Assembly: GCA_023456995.1 (NCBI GenBank) | Contig: JAEWNU010000159.1 | Coordinates: 1 to 5,066, forward strand | From: Bacillota bacterium | GTDB lineage: Bacteria > Bacillota > Clostridia > Oscillospirales > Ruminococcaceae | Reading direction: 5' to 3' | Length of the DNA: 5,066 bases | Shown: positions 1 to 5,034 of the stretch, one piece after another | Position numbering within the stretch: the first letter of the stretch is position 1 | How the letters are laid out: every line of letters starts with the position of its first letter | Position numbers and translations under genes: made by a program | Notes under the pieces: model-generated | What the model was told of the DNA's origin: nothing | Databases searched by the model: none | What the model saw: the letters and a program-made list of their open reading frames with translations, nothing else

Positions 1-620
1 TTTCAGTTGAAAAAGGCGAATTTTTGTTTGTGGTGGGGTCCTCCGGCTCGGGTAAAAGCACGATGCTAAAGCTGATTACCCGAGAGGAGGCTGCTTCCTC
101 CGGTAAGGTTTATGTGGACGGGTGTGATGTGGGCAAGCTGCGCCGCAGCGAACTACCCTATTACCGCAGAGGTATTGGGGTGGTGTTTCAGGATTTCCGG
201 CTTATCCCACAAATGAGCGTTTATGACAATGTGGCCTTCGCCATGCGCGTCACAAACGTGGCCACCCGCGAGATTAAGCGCCGGGTGCCTTATGTTCTTG
301 ATCTGGTCGGGCTGCTGCCCAAAGTTAAACGCTTTCCTGAACAACTTTCGGGTGGCGAGCAGCAGCGCGTCGCCTTGGCGCGCGCCCTTGTTAACAATCC
401 GTCGCTGATTATAGCAGACGAACCGACCGGAAACATCGACCCCGCCATGTCTTTTGAGATTGTAGAGCTGTTGAGTGAAATTAATAAATGCGGCACGACA
501 GTGATGATGGTGACACATGAGCACAATTTAGTAAACAAATTCCGTCATCGCACCATAGTCATTAATGGTGGGCACCTTGTTGCCGACGGTCATCTGGGAG
601 GCAAACGTGCGCGGCAGTAG
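1..620 (+). CDS. ftsE: FtsE, cell-division ABC transporter ATP-binding protein (5' partial)
   Basis: This is the cytoplasmic ATPase of the FtsEX complex, which uses ATP hydrolysis to drive conformational change in FtsX and so control peptidoglycan hydrolases outside the membrane. The reading frame is open from base 3, giving 205 visible residues; about 25 N-terminal residues are expected upstream, since FtsE is usually near 228. All ABC motifs are present in order: Walker A GSSGSGKST (36-62), Q-loop VVFQDF (Gln codon at 189), signature LSGGEQQR (345-368), Walker B LIIADEPTGN (405-434) and the H-loop His (codon 516). The segment GVVFQDFRLI and the preceding REE...SGKVYVDG are typical of FtsE rather than LolD/MacB-type ATPases, and the downstream ftsX settles the call. 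A TTG at 24 is not the start, because conserved residues (VEKGEF) precede it in frame. Its 3' end overlaps ftsX by 14 bases, which suggests translational coupling. Confidence 0.96.
   Translation, partial: SVEKGEFLFVVGSSGSGKSTMLKLITREEAASSGKVYVDGCDVGKLRRSELPYYRRGIGVVFQDFRLIPQMSVYDNVAFAMRVTNVATREIKRRVPYVLDLVGLLPKVKRFPEQLSGGEQQRVALARALVNNPSLIIADEPTGNIDPAMSFEIVELLSEINKCGTTVMMVTHEHNLVNKFRHRTIVINGGHLVADGHLGGKRARQ
596..601 (+). promoter_or_regulatory. Ribosome binding site of ftsX
   Basis: GGGAGG lies inside the last codons of ftsE, 5 bases before the GTG at 607. It decides the ftsX start: the frame is open further upstream to 565, but those extra 14 codons have no Shine-Dalgarno sequence and do not resemble the family N-terminus. 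Confidence 0.8.
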
Positions 621-1512
621 TTTTCGTTACCTAATCAAAGAGGGCTTTCGAAATATCTATCAAAACAGGGCAATTTCGATTGCGGCCATCGGCGTGCTGA
701 TGGCCTGTTTGCTTTTGGTAGGAATTTCGATGCTATTCACAATAAATATTAATAATATGGTTGGCTATTTTGAGTCACAAAACGAAATCATGGTCTTTTT
801 ATCGGATGATATCATCGGTGATGAGCTGACAGATATTGATACCGAGATTCGCAGCATCAGCAATGTGGCGTCGGTTACCTTCATCAGCCGCGAGGACGGA
901 TTGAAATCATGGATGCAAGAGCTTGGCGACGACGGTACGCTTCTTGAATGGCTTATTGAAGATAATCCGTTGCAAAATGCTTATCGCATTGTCGTCAAAG
1001 ATCTCTCCAAGATGCAAGAGACGATTGAACTGGTTGGTTACATAGATGGTGTCGACACCATCAGCGCTTCAAACGAGGTAGCACAGGCCGTAACGGGTCT
1101 TAAGCAGGCGGTCTCGATAGGCGGGCTTGCGGTTATTGTTCTGTTGGTGGCTGTGTCATTGAGCATTGTTTCCAACACGATTAAGCTCACGGTTTTTAAT
1201 CGCAGAAAAGAAATTAGTATTATGAAGTACGTTGGAGCAACCGACGCTTTTATCAGGTTGCCATTTTTATCCGAGGGCATGCTCTTGGGCTTAATTTCCG
1301 CAACGATTGCGTTTTTTATGCTGTGGGGCGGTTATGTGGCCTTTGGGCATTGGGTGAGTCAAAGCACGTTCTACTGGGCTTCACTTATTGTGGGTCAGTT
1401 GGTAGATTTTAAGACGGTTGCGCTTAAGCTCTACCTTTATTTCTTGGCGGCAGGTGTGGGGATTGGTGCACTGGGAAGTGTATTCTTTGTAGGTAAATTT
1501 ATAAAAGTGTAA
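607..1512 (+). CDS. ftsX: FtsX, permease-like membrane subunit of FtsEX
   Basis: FtsX is the polytopic membrane partner of FtsE; its large first extracytoplasmic domain binds and activates wall hydrolases or their activators. With the GTG start at 607 the protein is 301 residues, the usual family length. The N-terminus (FRYLIKEGFRNIYQNR) is the typical cytoplasmic amphipathic segment. Four membrane segments are visible at about 22-46, 167-194, 222-248 and 275-298, with the extracytoplasmic domain at about 47-165. Between segments 2 and 3 sits the conserved cytoplasmic stretch NRRKEISIMKYVGAT followed by FIRLPFLSEG, the hallmark of FtsX/MacB-type permeases. The start overlaps the ftsE stop by 14 bases, so the two are almost surely co-translated. 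The extracytoplasmic domain is the likely contact for the coiled coil of the M23 protein encoded next; that partnership is inferred from position and from known FtsEX systems. Confidence 0.96.
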   Translation: MRGSSFRYLIKEGFRNIYQNRAISIAAIGVLMACLLLVGISMLFTININNMVGYFESQNEIMVFLSDDIIGDELTDIDTEIRSISNVASVTFISREDGLKSWMQELGDDGTLLEWLIEDNPLQNAYRIVVKDLSKMQETIELVGYIDGVDTISASNEVAQAVTGLKQAVSIGGLAVIVLLVAVSLSIVSNTIKLTVFNRRKEISIMKYVGATDAFIRLPFLSEGMLLGLISATIAFFMLWGGYVAFGHWVSQSTFYWASLIVGQLVDFKTVALKLYLYFLAAGVGIGALGSVFFVGKFIKV

Positions 1513-1513
1513 A

Positions 1514-1542
1514 TTTATTGTTTTTAATACCTAAAGTATTAT
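1514..1542 (+). promoter_or_regulatory. Weak candidate promoter between ftsX and the M23 gene
   Basis: TTTATT (1514-1519) and TATTAT (1537-1542) are separated by 17 bases; the -10 matches the sigma-A consensus at 5 of 6 positions but the -35 at only 3 of 6. Transcription would start near 1549, just before the WalR-box-like repeat. The region also holds two overlapping, mutually exclusive small inverted repeats: TAATAC/GTATTA (1525-1541) and AGTAT/ATACT (1535-1549). AT-rich sequence throws up such matches often, so this is tentative. The M23 gene may simply be read from the ftsEX transcript. Confidence 0.22.
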
Positions 1543-1551
1543 GCATACTCA

Positions 1552-1568
1552 ATTACAGTTTTTTTACA
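1552..1568 (-). promoter_or_regulatory. WalR-box-like direct repeat (OmpR/PhoB-family regulator site)
   Basis: On the + strand the sequence is ATTACA, five bases, TTTACA. Read on the minus strand this is TGTAAA-N5-TGTAAT, which satisfies the published WalR (YycF) consensus TGTWAH-N5-TGTWAH at every position. WalR controls wall hydrolases in Firmicutes, including cwlO, the FtsEX-dependent hydrolase of B. subtilis. The site lies 36 bases before the start of the M23 hydrolase gene. The related PhoP box (TTHACA repeats with about 5-base spacing) is similar, so the regulator could be another member of this family. The sequence match is seen directly; binding is inferred. Confidence 0.5.
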
Positions 1569-1589
1569 TTCCTGTCATGTTTTGTTTGT

Positions 1590-1598
1590 GGAGAGGTG
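1590..1598 (+). promoter_or_regulatory. Ribosome binding site of the M23 peptidase gene
   Basis: GGAGAGGTG contains the AGGTG part of the full anti-16S complement and ends 5 bases before the GTG at 1604. It fixes the start there. The in-frame ATGs at 1541 and 1577 have no such sequence before them and would put a meaningless tail ahead of the signal peptide. Confidence 0.75.
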
Positions 1599-1603
1599 GT
1601 ATT

Positions 1604-2788
1604 GTGAAAGTTATAAGGCGGGCGGCCGCGTGTCTTATTGTTCTACTTATGCTTGTGTCAACATCACCGTATATATTTGGTGCGGATGCGGACGACTATA
1701 AAAATCAGCTGAATTCTCTTTCTTCGAAATATGAAGAACTTGAAAAGCAACAAAAGGCTATTCAGTCCCAAATAAATAAGGCTAAGACAGAAAAAGACAA
1801 ACACCTTGCGCAAAAAAAACAGCTCGATAACCAAATTTATGGTGTTCGTCAGCAGATTACGGTGTTAAGCGAAAAAATTACGCTGCTTGAACAGGGTATC
1901 AGCAAAAAGGAAGAGGAGTTGCATGAGCAGCAGCAGCGCATAGAAGAAAACTTTGAGCTGCTTAAAAAGCGGCTGCGGGTAATGTACAAGACCGGCAATG
2001 CCAGCGTGCTGGGGTTAGTGCTGGGCGCGGAGGACTTTACTGAATTTTTGTCTCGTACACAGGTAACGGCTCGAGTTGCACAGCATGACCGCGAATTGAT
2101 TGAGGATATGCGGGAAAAGCTGGCGCAGATCAAGGAAGTCAAGGATGCTATCGAAGCTGATAAGGCGGAGCTCGAAGCTTCAAAGGGTCAGCAGGCAGAA
2201 AAGCAGACTCAGCTTGCACAGCAGCTATTGCAGACACAGGACCAGATACAGGATATTGAAGCGCTTGAAAAAGACTATAAAACGAACCAGGCCAAACTGA
2301 CGCAGCAGATGAAGGAAGTTCAGGCCGAAGTGGACGCCATTTACGCCAAGATTGACTCCACCGGAACCTATGACGGCGGCATTATGCTGTGGCCCGTCTC
2401 GGGTTATAAAACCGTCACATCAAACTATGGCTGGCGTTTCGGCGGTACCGACTTCCACACAGGCATCGATATTGCACGCACTAATTCGGCGGGTCAAGGC
2501 ATCTATGGCAAGCCGATATTAGCAGCTGCCGATGGCAAGGTCGTTTTTACGCAAACCACCTATATTGCAGGCCGCGGTTATGGCATCTATCTGATCATTG
2601 ACCACGGTGGCGGTATCTCGACGCTTTACGGCCACACAAGCGGCTTAAAGGTGAAGGTCGGCGATAAAGTTACCCGCGGGCAAACCGTGGCTTATGTTGG
2701 CTCGACCGGCTGGTCAACCGGACCGCATTTGCATTTTGAAGTGCGTGTTAACGGTAAGTACACGAACCCCTGGCCTTATCTAAAGTAG
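1604..2788 (+). CDS. Secreted coiled-coil M23 (LytM) metallopeptidase, likely FtsEX-controlled wall hydrolase
   Basis: Predicted zinc endopeptidase acting on peptidoglycan cross-links or stem peptides outside the cell. From GTG 1604 it is 394 residues. A signal peptide covers about 1-29 (KVIRR, then a hydrophobic stretch; cleavage plausible after ADA at 29). Coiled coil 1 spans about 31-120. A PcsB/CwlO-like hinge follows (RLRVMYKTGN at 123-132, later FLSRTQ near 148), then coiled coil 2 at about 160-260. The C-terminal M23 domain begins near 262 and carries H285 and D289 (HTGID), H344 (YGH), H375 and H377 (HLH). These match by order and spacing the five key residues of S. aureus LytM, so the enzyme should be active, unlike E. 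coli EnvC, which has the same layout but lost its metal site. Position after ftsEX suggests the coiled coil docks on FtsX. Automated labels may read 'EnvC family'; a direct hydrolase is the better reading. No lipobox is present, so it is secreted rather than a lipoprotein. Confidence 0.92.
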   Translation: MKVIRRAAACLIVLLMLVSTSPYIFGADADDYKNQLNSLSSKYEELEKQQKAIQSQINKAKTEKDKHLAQKKQLDNQIYGVRQQITVLSEKITLLEQGISKKEEELHEQQQRIEENFELLKKRLRVMYKTGNASVLGLVLGAEDFTEFLSRTQVTARVAQHDRELIEDMREKLAQIKEVKDAIEADKAELEASKGQQAEKQTQLAQQLLQTQDQIQDIEALEKDYKTNQAKLTQQMKEVQAEVDAIYAKIDSTGTYDGGIMLWPVSGYKTVTSNYGWRFGGTDFHTGIDIARTNSAGQGIYGKPILAAADGKVVFTQTTYIAGRGYGIYLIIDHGGGISTLYGHTSGLKVKVGDKVTRGQTVAYVGSTGWSTGPHLHFEVRVNGKYTNPWPYLK

Positions 2789-2800
2789 CCCTACCTTTTA

Positions 2801-2832
2801 ATACTATTGGCTTATCAATGTGTCAATAGTAT
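2801..2832 (+). repeat. Inverted repeat upstream of the S41 protease gene (operator or mRNA hairpin)
   Basis: ATACTATTG (2801-2809) is the exact reverse complement of CAATAGTAT (2824-2832), with a 14-base centre. Allowing one bulged A (2800), four more T-A pairs (2796-2799 with 2833-2836) extend the stem. Arm centres are 23 bases apart, about two helical turns, as for a dimeric DNA-binding protein. The right part also contains the direct repeat TCAAT (2815-2819, 2823-2827). It overlaps the candidate promoter described next. It lacks a following T-run, so it is not an intrinsic terminator for the M23 gene. Confidence 0.6.
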
Positions 2833-2835
2833 AAA
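2807..2835 (+). promoter_or_regulatory. Candidate sigma-A promoter of the S41 protease gene
   Basis: TTGGCT (2807-2812, 4 of 6 to TTGACA) and TATAAA (2830-2835, 5 of 6 to TATAAT) are 17 bases apart. Transcription would begin near 2842, leaving a leader of about 16 bases that just includes the ribosome binding site. Both hexamers overlap the arms of the inverted repeat, so a protein bound there could block polymerase. The match is moderate, and co-transcription from upstream is equally possible. Confidence 0.35.
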
Positions 2836-2843
2836 ATCACCTG

Positions 2844-2853
2844 AGAAGGAGAG
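2844..2853 (+). promoter_or_regulatory. Ribosome binding site of the S41 protease gene
   Basis: AGAAGGAGAG, whose core GGAG ends 6 bases before the ATG at 2858, decides the start. The frame is open 17 codons further upstream but only through the inverted repeat, with no other credible start. Confidence 0.85.
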
Positions 2854-2857
2854 CCCA

Positions 2858-4234
2858 ATGAACAGAAAAATAACACTGGGCGGCGCTGTGACGCTGGCCA
2901 TTATGTTTTCCACCGTCACATTTATTATGACGATGATCTATGCCCAGAAAACCTTCGATAGTCGTGTTTTTAATATAAAAGAACGAGAGACTATGTATGC
3001 CAAACTGGCGGAGGTCGACCGTCTGGTGCGACAGAAATATTTTAACGCCATCGACGAAGATACACTGGGAGAGAATCTGGTTCGTGGCTATATTGCGGGT
3101 ATAGAGGATAAATATGGCATCTACCTGACCGCCGAGCAGTACGCTGAAACACAGAGCAATTATAACGGCAGAATGGTGGATATCGGTATCGTCTGTTCTC
3201 CGGATCCTGGTGGTTATATTATGATTGACAAGGTCTATGCCGATTCGCCAGCAGCATTGTCAGAACTTTCTAGAGGCGATTTAATCATTAAGGTGGATGA
3301 GCTGGCTGTCACTGCGGAAACCTATGAAGCAGCCGTAGATGCACTAAAAGGTGAGCCGGGAACGACAGTTACCGTTTTGGTACGCCGCGGCAGCATTGAG
3401 AATAGCTATACTATTACTCGACGCAAGGTTGAGGTTCCAACTGCAGAGGGCCGCATAATCGGCAACATTGGATATATCAAAATTTCGCAGTTTAATGATA
3501 ATACGCCTGATCAATTCTTCAAGGTTATGAGCCAGCTCATGGATAACGGCGCCCAGGCACTGGTTTTTGATGTGCGCGGCAACCCAGGCGGTACAATTGA
3601 ATCAGTGGGTAAAATACTTGATAAGCTGTTACCCGAGGGACCCATCATTTCGGCGACTTATCGCAACAGCACCACACCACAAGTATTAATTACCAGTGAC
3701 GAAGAAGAGATTAAGCTGCCGATGGCGGTGCTGATCAATTCTAAATCGGCTTCGGCTGCTGAGCTGTTTGCGCAGGCGCTAAAGGATTATAACAAGGCCA
3801 AGGCGATTGGCGTAACAACTTATGGCAAGGGTTCTATGCAGGAGATACACAAGCTTTCAGATGGTTCGGCACTCGACTTTACCGTGGCACGCTACAATCC
3901 GCCGAAATCACCTAATTTTGAAGGTATTGGTGTTAAGCCGGATTATGAAGTCAAACTATCACCTGACTTAGAAAAAGAACTCGGAAATCTCGATGAAACC
4001 AGCGATTCTCAGCTGAAAAAAGCGCTTGAAGTGGTAATGGCCATCATAAAAGACCAAACAGCCCCCGGAACAGATGCAGCTACCAGTAGCTCTGAGAGCG
4101 TCAGCAACGAAAGTGAAAAGGAATACATCATCTACACCGGTGAAGACGACGATGAAGGTGAAGATGAGGGTAGCAAATCATCCGGCGCGAGCAGCAAAGA
4201 TGATCGTACATCTGAGGATGAGGAATCTAATTAA
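2858..4234 (+). CDS. ctp: S41 family C-terminal processing peptidase (CtpA/CtpB type)
   Basis: Membrane-anchored serine protease with a Ser-Lys active site that cleaves extracytoplasmic proteins near their C-termini. The 458-residue protein has a short positive N-terminus and one membrane segment (about 5-28), a helical region, a PDZ domain (about 105-185, including DSPAALSELSRGDLIIKVD) and the S41 fold. The latter shows DVRGNPGG (238-245, oxyanion region), NSKSASAAE with catalytic Ser299, and TTYGKGSMQ with Lys324 and Gln328. The 25-residue Ser-Lys and 4-residue Lys-Gln spacings equal those of B. subtilis CtpB (S309/K334/Q338), so the enzyme should be active. After about residue 398 comes a 60-residue tail with 20 Asp/Glu and 13 Ser, where many relatives instead end or carry a peptidoglycan-binding domain. 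B. subtilis ctpB also lies beside ftsEX. CtpB there processes a sporulation regulator; Prc-type relatives degrade wall hydrolases. The substrate here is unknown, and the neighbouring M23 protein is a reasonable guess. Confidence 0.94.
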   Translation: MNRKITLGGAVTLAIMFSTVTFIMTMIYAQKTFDSRVFNIKERETMYAKLAEVDRLVRQKYFNAIDEDTLGENLVRGYIAGIEDKYGIYLTAEQYAETQSNYNGRMVDIGIVCSPDPGGYIMIDKVYADSPAALSELSRGDLIIKVDELAVTAETYEAAVDALKGEPGTTVTVLVRRGSIENSYTITRRKVEVPTAEGRIIGNIGYIKISQFNDNTPDQFFKVMSQLMDNGAQALVFDVRGNPGGTIESVGKILDKLLPEGPIISATYRNSTTPQVLITSDEEEIKLPMAVLINSKSASAAELFAQALKDYNKAKAIGVTTYGKGSMQEIHKLSDGSALDFTVARYNPPKSPNFEGIGVKPDYEVKLSPDLEKELGNLDETSDSQLKKALEVVMAIIKDQTAPGTDAATSSSESVSNESEKEYIIYTGEDDDEGEDEGSKSSGASSKDDRTSEDEESN

Positions 4235-4305
4235 GATGGTATGCGGCATTAGGTGCAGAGGTGATCTGCTCATTTATCGCTAGAAGGTCACATATAAATG
4301 GTATA

Positions 4306-4338
4306 AAGAGCGGCTGTGTTTGCGGCACAGTCGCTCTT
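4306..4338 (+). terminator. Strong hairpin after the S41 protease gene, possible terminator without a T-run
   Basis: AAGAGCGGCTGTG pairs with CACAGTCGCTCTT over 13 base pairs, with one G-U wobble and a 7-base loop (TTTGCGG). It lies 71 bases after the protease stop and upstream of an independent promoter, where a terminator is expected. However, the bases after the stem (AGCCTAC) are not T-rich, so it is a poor intrinsic terminator on the + strand; on the minus strand the stem is followed only by a short TTTAT. It could instead protect the 3' end of the upstream mRNA. Confidence 0.45.
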
Positions 4339-4433
4339 AGCCTACAACAAACCGTAATCAGTGAGGTATCCGGCGCATATAGATTGAGCAAATAAACGCT
4401 TCATTTCTTAATTTTTTTCAGGCAAAATAGAGC

Positions 4434-4463
4434 TTGACACAATAGGATGCTTTTTAATATAAT
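4434..4463 (+). promoter_or_regulatory. Sigma-A promoter of greA
   Basis: TTGACA (4434-4439) and TATAAT (4458-4463) are both perfect consensus hexamers, separated by 18 bases. Transcription should start near 4470, giving a leader of about 30 bases. This makes greA an independent, probably strongly expressed transcription unit. Confidence 0.88.
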
Positions 4464-4484
4464 ACATCTATTGCAATCCTTTAA

Positions 4485-4493
4485 AAGGAGGAT
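4485..4493 (+). promoter_or_regulatory. Ribosome binding site of greA, with a complementary segment just upstream
   Basis: AAGGAGGAT is a near-perfect Shine-Dalgarno sequence ending 6 bases before the ATG. Just upstream, TCCTT (4477-4481) can pair with AAGGA (4485-4489), or ATCCT (4476-4480) with AGGAT (4489-4493). Either would partly hide the site in a small hairpin. Confidence 0.8.
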
Positions 4494-4499
4494 AACATC

Positions 4500-4979
4500 A
4501 TGGCAAAGGAAAAGACCCCGGTCAGCGAGATGACTAGGGAGGAATACCAGTCGCTGCGTGAAGAGCTTGAAATTTTAAAAACGGTTGAGCGCAACGAGAT
4601 TTCGGAAAAAATCCGAATTGCCCGTGGCTTTGGCGATCTTTCTGAAAACAGCGAATATGATGAGGCAAAGAACGACCAAGCCCGTTTAGAAGCGCGTATC
4701 AGCCGGTTGGAGGAGCAGCTCAAAAACGTTACGATTGTAGAAACGGTCAATACTGATTTTGTTACCATTGGTACCAAGGTCGTTTTGCTGGATATGGAAT
4801 TTGGCGACGAGACCGAGTATCGCATTGGCAGCAGTGCTGTTGGTAGCGGTGAAGATGTTATTACCGTCGATTCTCCCGTTGGGCGCGCTATTATTGGCAA
4901 GCGGGTAGAAGATGTTGTTGATATCGACACGCCCAGCAAGAAAACCTATCAAATGAAAATTGTTAGTATTAGCAAATAG
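4500..4979 (+). CDS. greA: GreA, transcription elongation (transcript cleavage) factor
   Basis: GreA enters the secondary channel of RNA polymerase and stimulates cleavage of backtracked RNA, rescuing paused complexes in the cytoplasm. The 159-residue length is typical. The N-terminal coiled coil (about 10-80) carries the tip motif GDLSENSEYDEAKNDQ, in which D46 and E49 correspond to the two acidic residues (D41 and E44 in E. coli) that coordinate the catalytic magnesium. The C-terminal FKBP-like domain (about 85-159) contains the SPVGRAIIGK segment that docks on polymerase. Intact acidic residues mark it as an active cleavage factor and not an anti-Gre homologue such as Gfh1. It has its own consensus promoter and its own terminator, so it is transcriptionally separate from the FtsEX module. 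The ATG at 4500 is supported by the ribosome binding site and by the family start (MAKEK). Confidence 0.97.
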   Translation: MAKEKTPVSEMTREEYQSLREELEILKTVERNEISEKIRIARGFGDLSENSEYDEAKNDQARLEARISRLEEQLKNVTIVETVNTDFVTIGTKVVLLDMEFGDETEYRIGSSAVGSGEDVITVDSPVGRAIIGKRVEDVVDIDTPSKKTYQMKIVSISK

Positions 4980-4984
4980 AAAAA

Positions 4985-5010
4985 TGCGGGTAATATACCC
5001 GCATTTTTTT
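4985..5010 (+). terminator. Intrinsic terminator after greA
   Basis: TGCGGGTA pairs with TACCCGCA across a 3-base loop (ATA), an 8-bp GC-rich stem at 4985-5003, followed at once by seven T's (5004-5010). The A-run before the stem can extend pairing. It lies 5 bases after the greA stop and is a canonical Rho-independent terminator. Confidence 0.93.
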
Positions 5011-5034
5011 AAAAGAAAGGGAGAAAATAAGTTT

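Larger units (their letters stand above)
4235..4499 (+). other. Intergenic region between the S41 protease gene and greA
   Basis: This 265-base stretch has no supported gene. It contains a 13-bp hairpin (4306-4338), an AT-rich segment with a seven-T run (about 4412-4418), the greA promoter (4434-4463) and the greA ribosome binding site. I saw no tRNA-like cloverleaf, riboswitch signature or repeat family in the rest. Confidence 0.7.

Noticed and set aside
24..26. TTG as the ftsE start codon
   Set aside because: The frame is open upstream to the window edge and codes for conserved FtsE residues (VEKGEF) before the Walker A motif, so the true start lies outside the window.
1563..1591. TTTACA as a -35 hexamer for the M23 gene
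   Set aside because: The bases 16-18 positions downstream (TTTGTG, TTGTGG, TGTGGA) do not resemble a -10 hexamer and would run into the ribosome binding site.
1541..1603. ATG at 1541 or 1577 as the start of the M23 peptidase
   Set aside because: Neither has a ribosome binding site, and both put an unrelated stretch ahead of a well-formed signal peptide that begins at GTG 1604.
1631..1633. Cysteine at residue 10 of the M23 protein as a lipoprotein anchor
   Set aside because: It lies at the front of the hydrophobic segment with no lipobox and no hydrophobic stretch before it.
4236..4283. 15-codon frame (MVCGIRCRG...) just after the protease stop
   Set aside because: It has no well-placed ribosome binding site and no recognisable product; it fits chance reading of the intergenic region.
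4293..4307. TATAAA-like sequences before the 13-bp hairpin as promoters
   Set aside because: No acceptable -35 hexamer lies 16-18 bases upstream of either, and the hairpin would directly follow the start site.
4481..4939. Long antisense open frame opposite greA (a similar one lies opposite ftsE at 153-524)
   Set aside because: Both are fully inside well-identified genes on the other strand, with no ribosome binding site and composition expected of a shadow frame.
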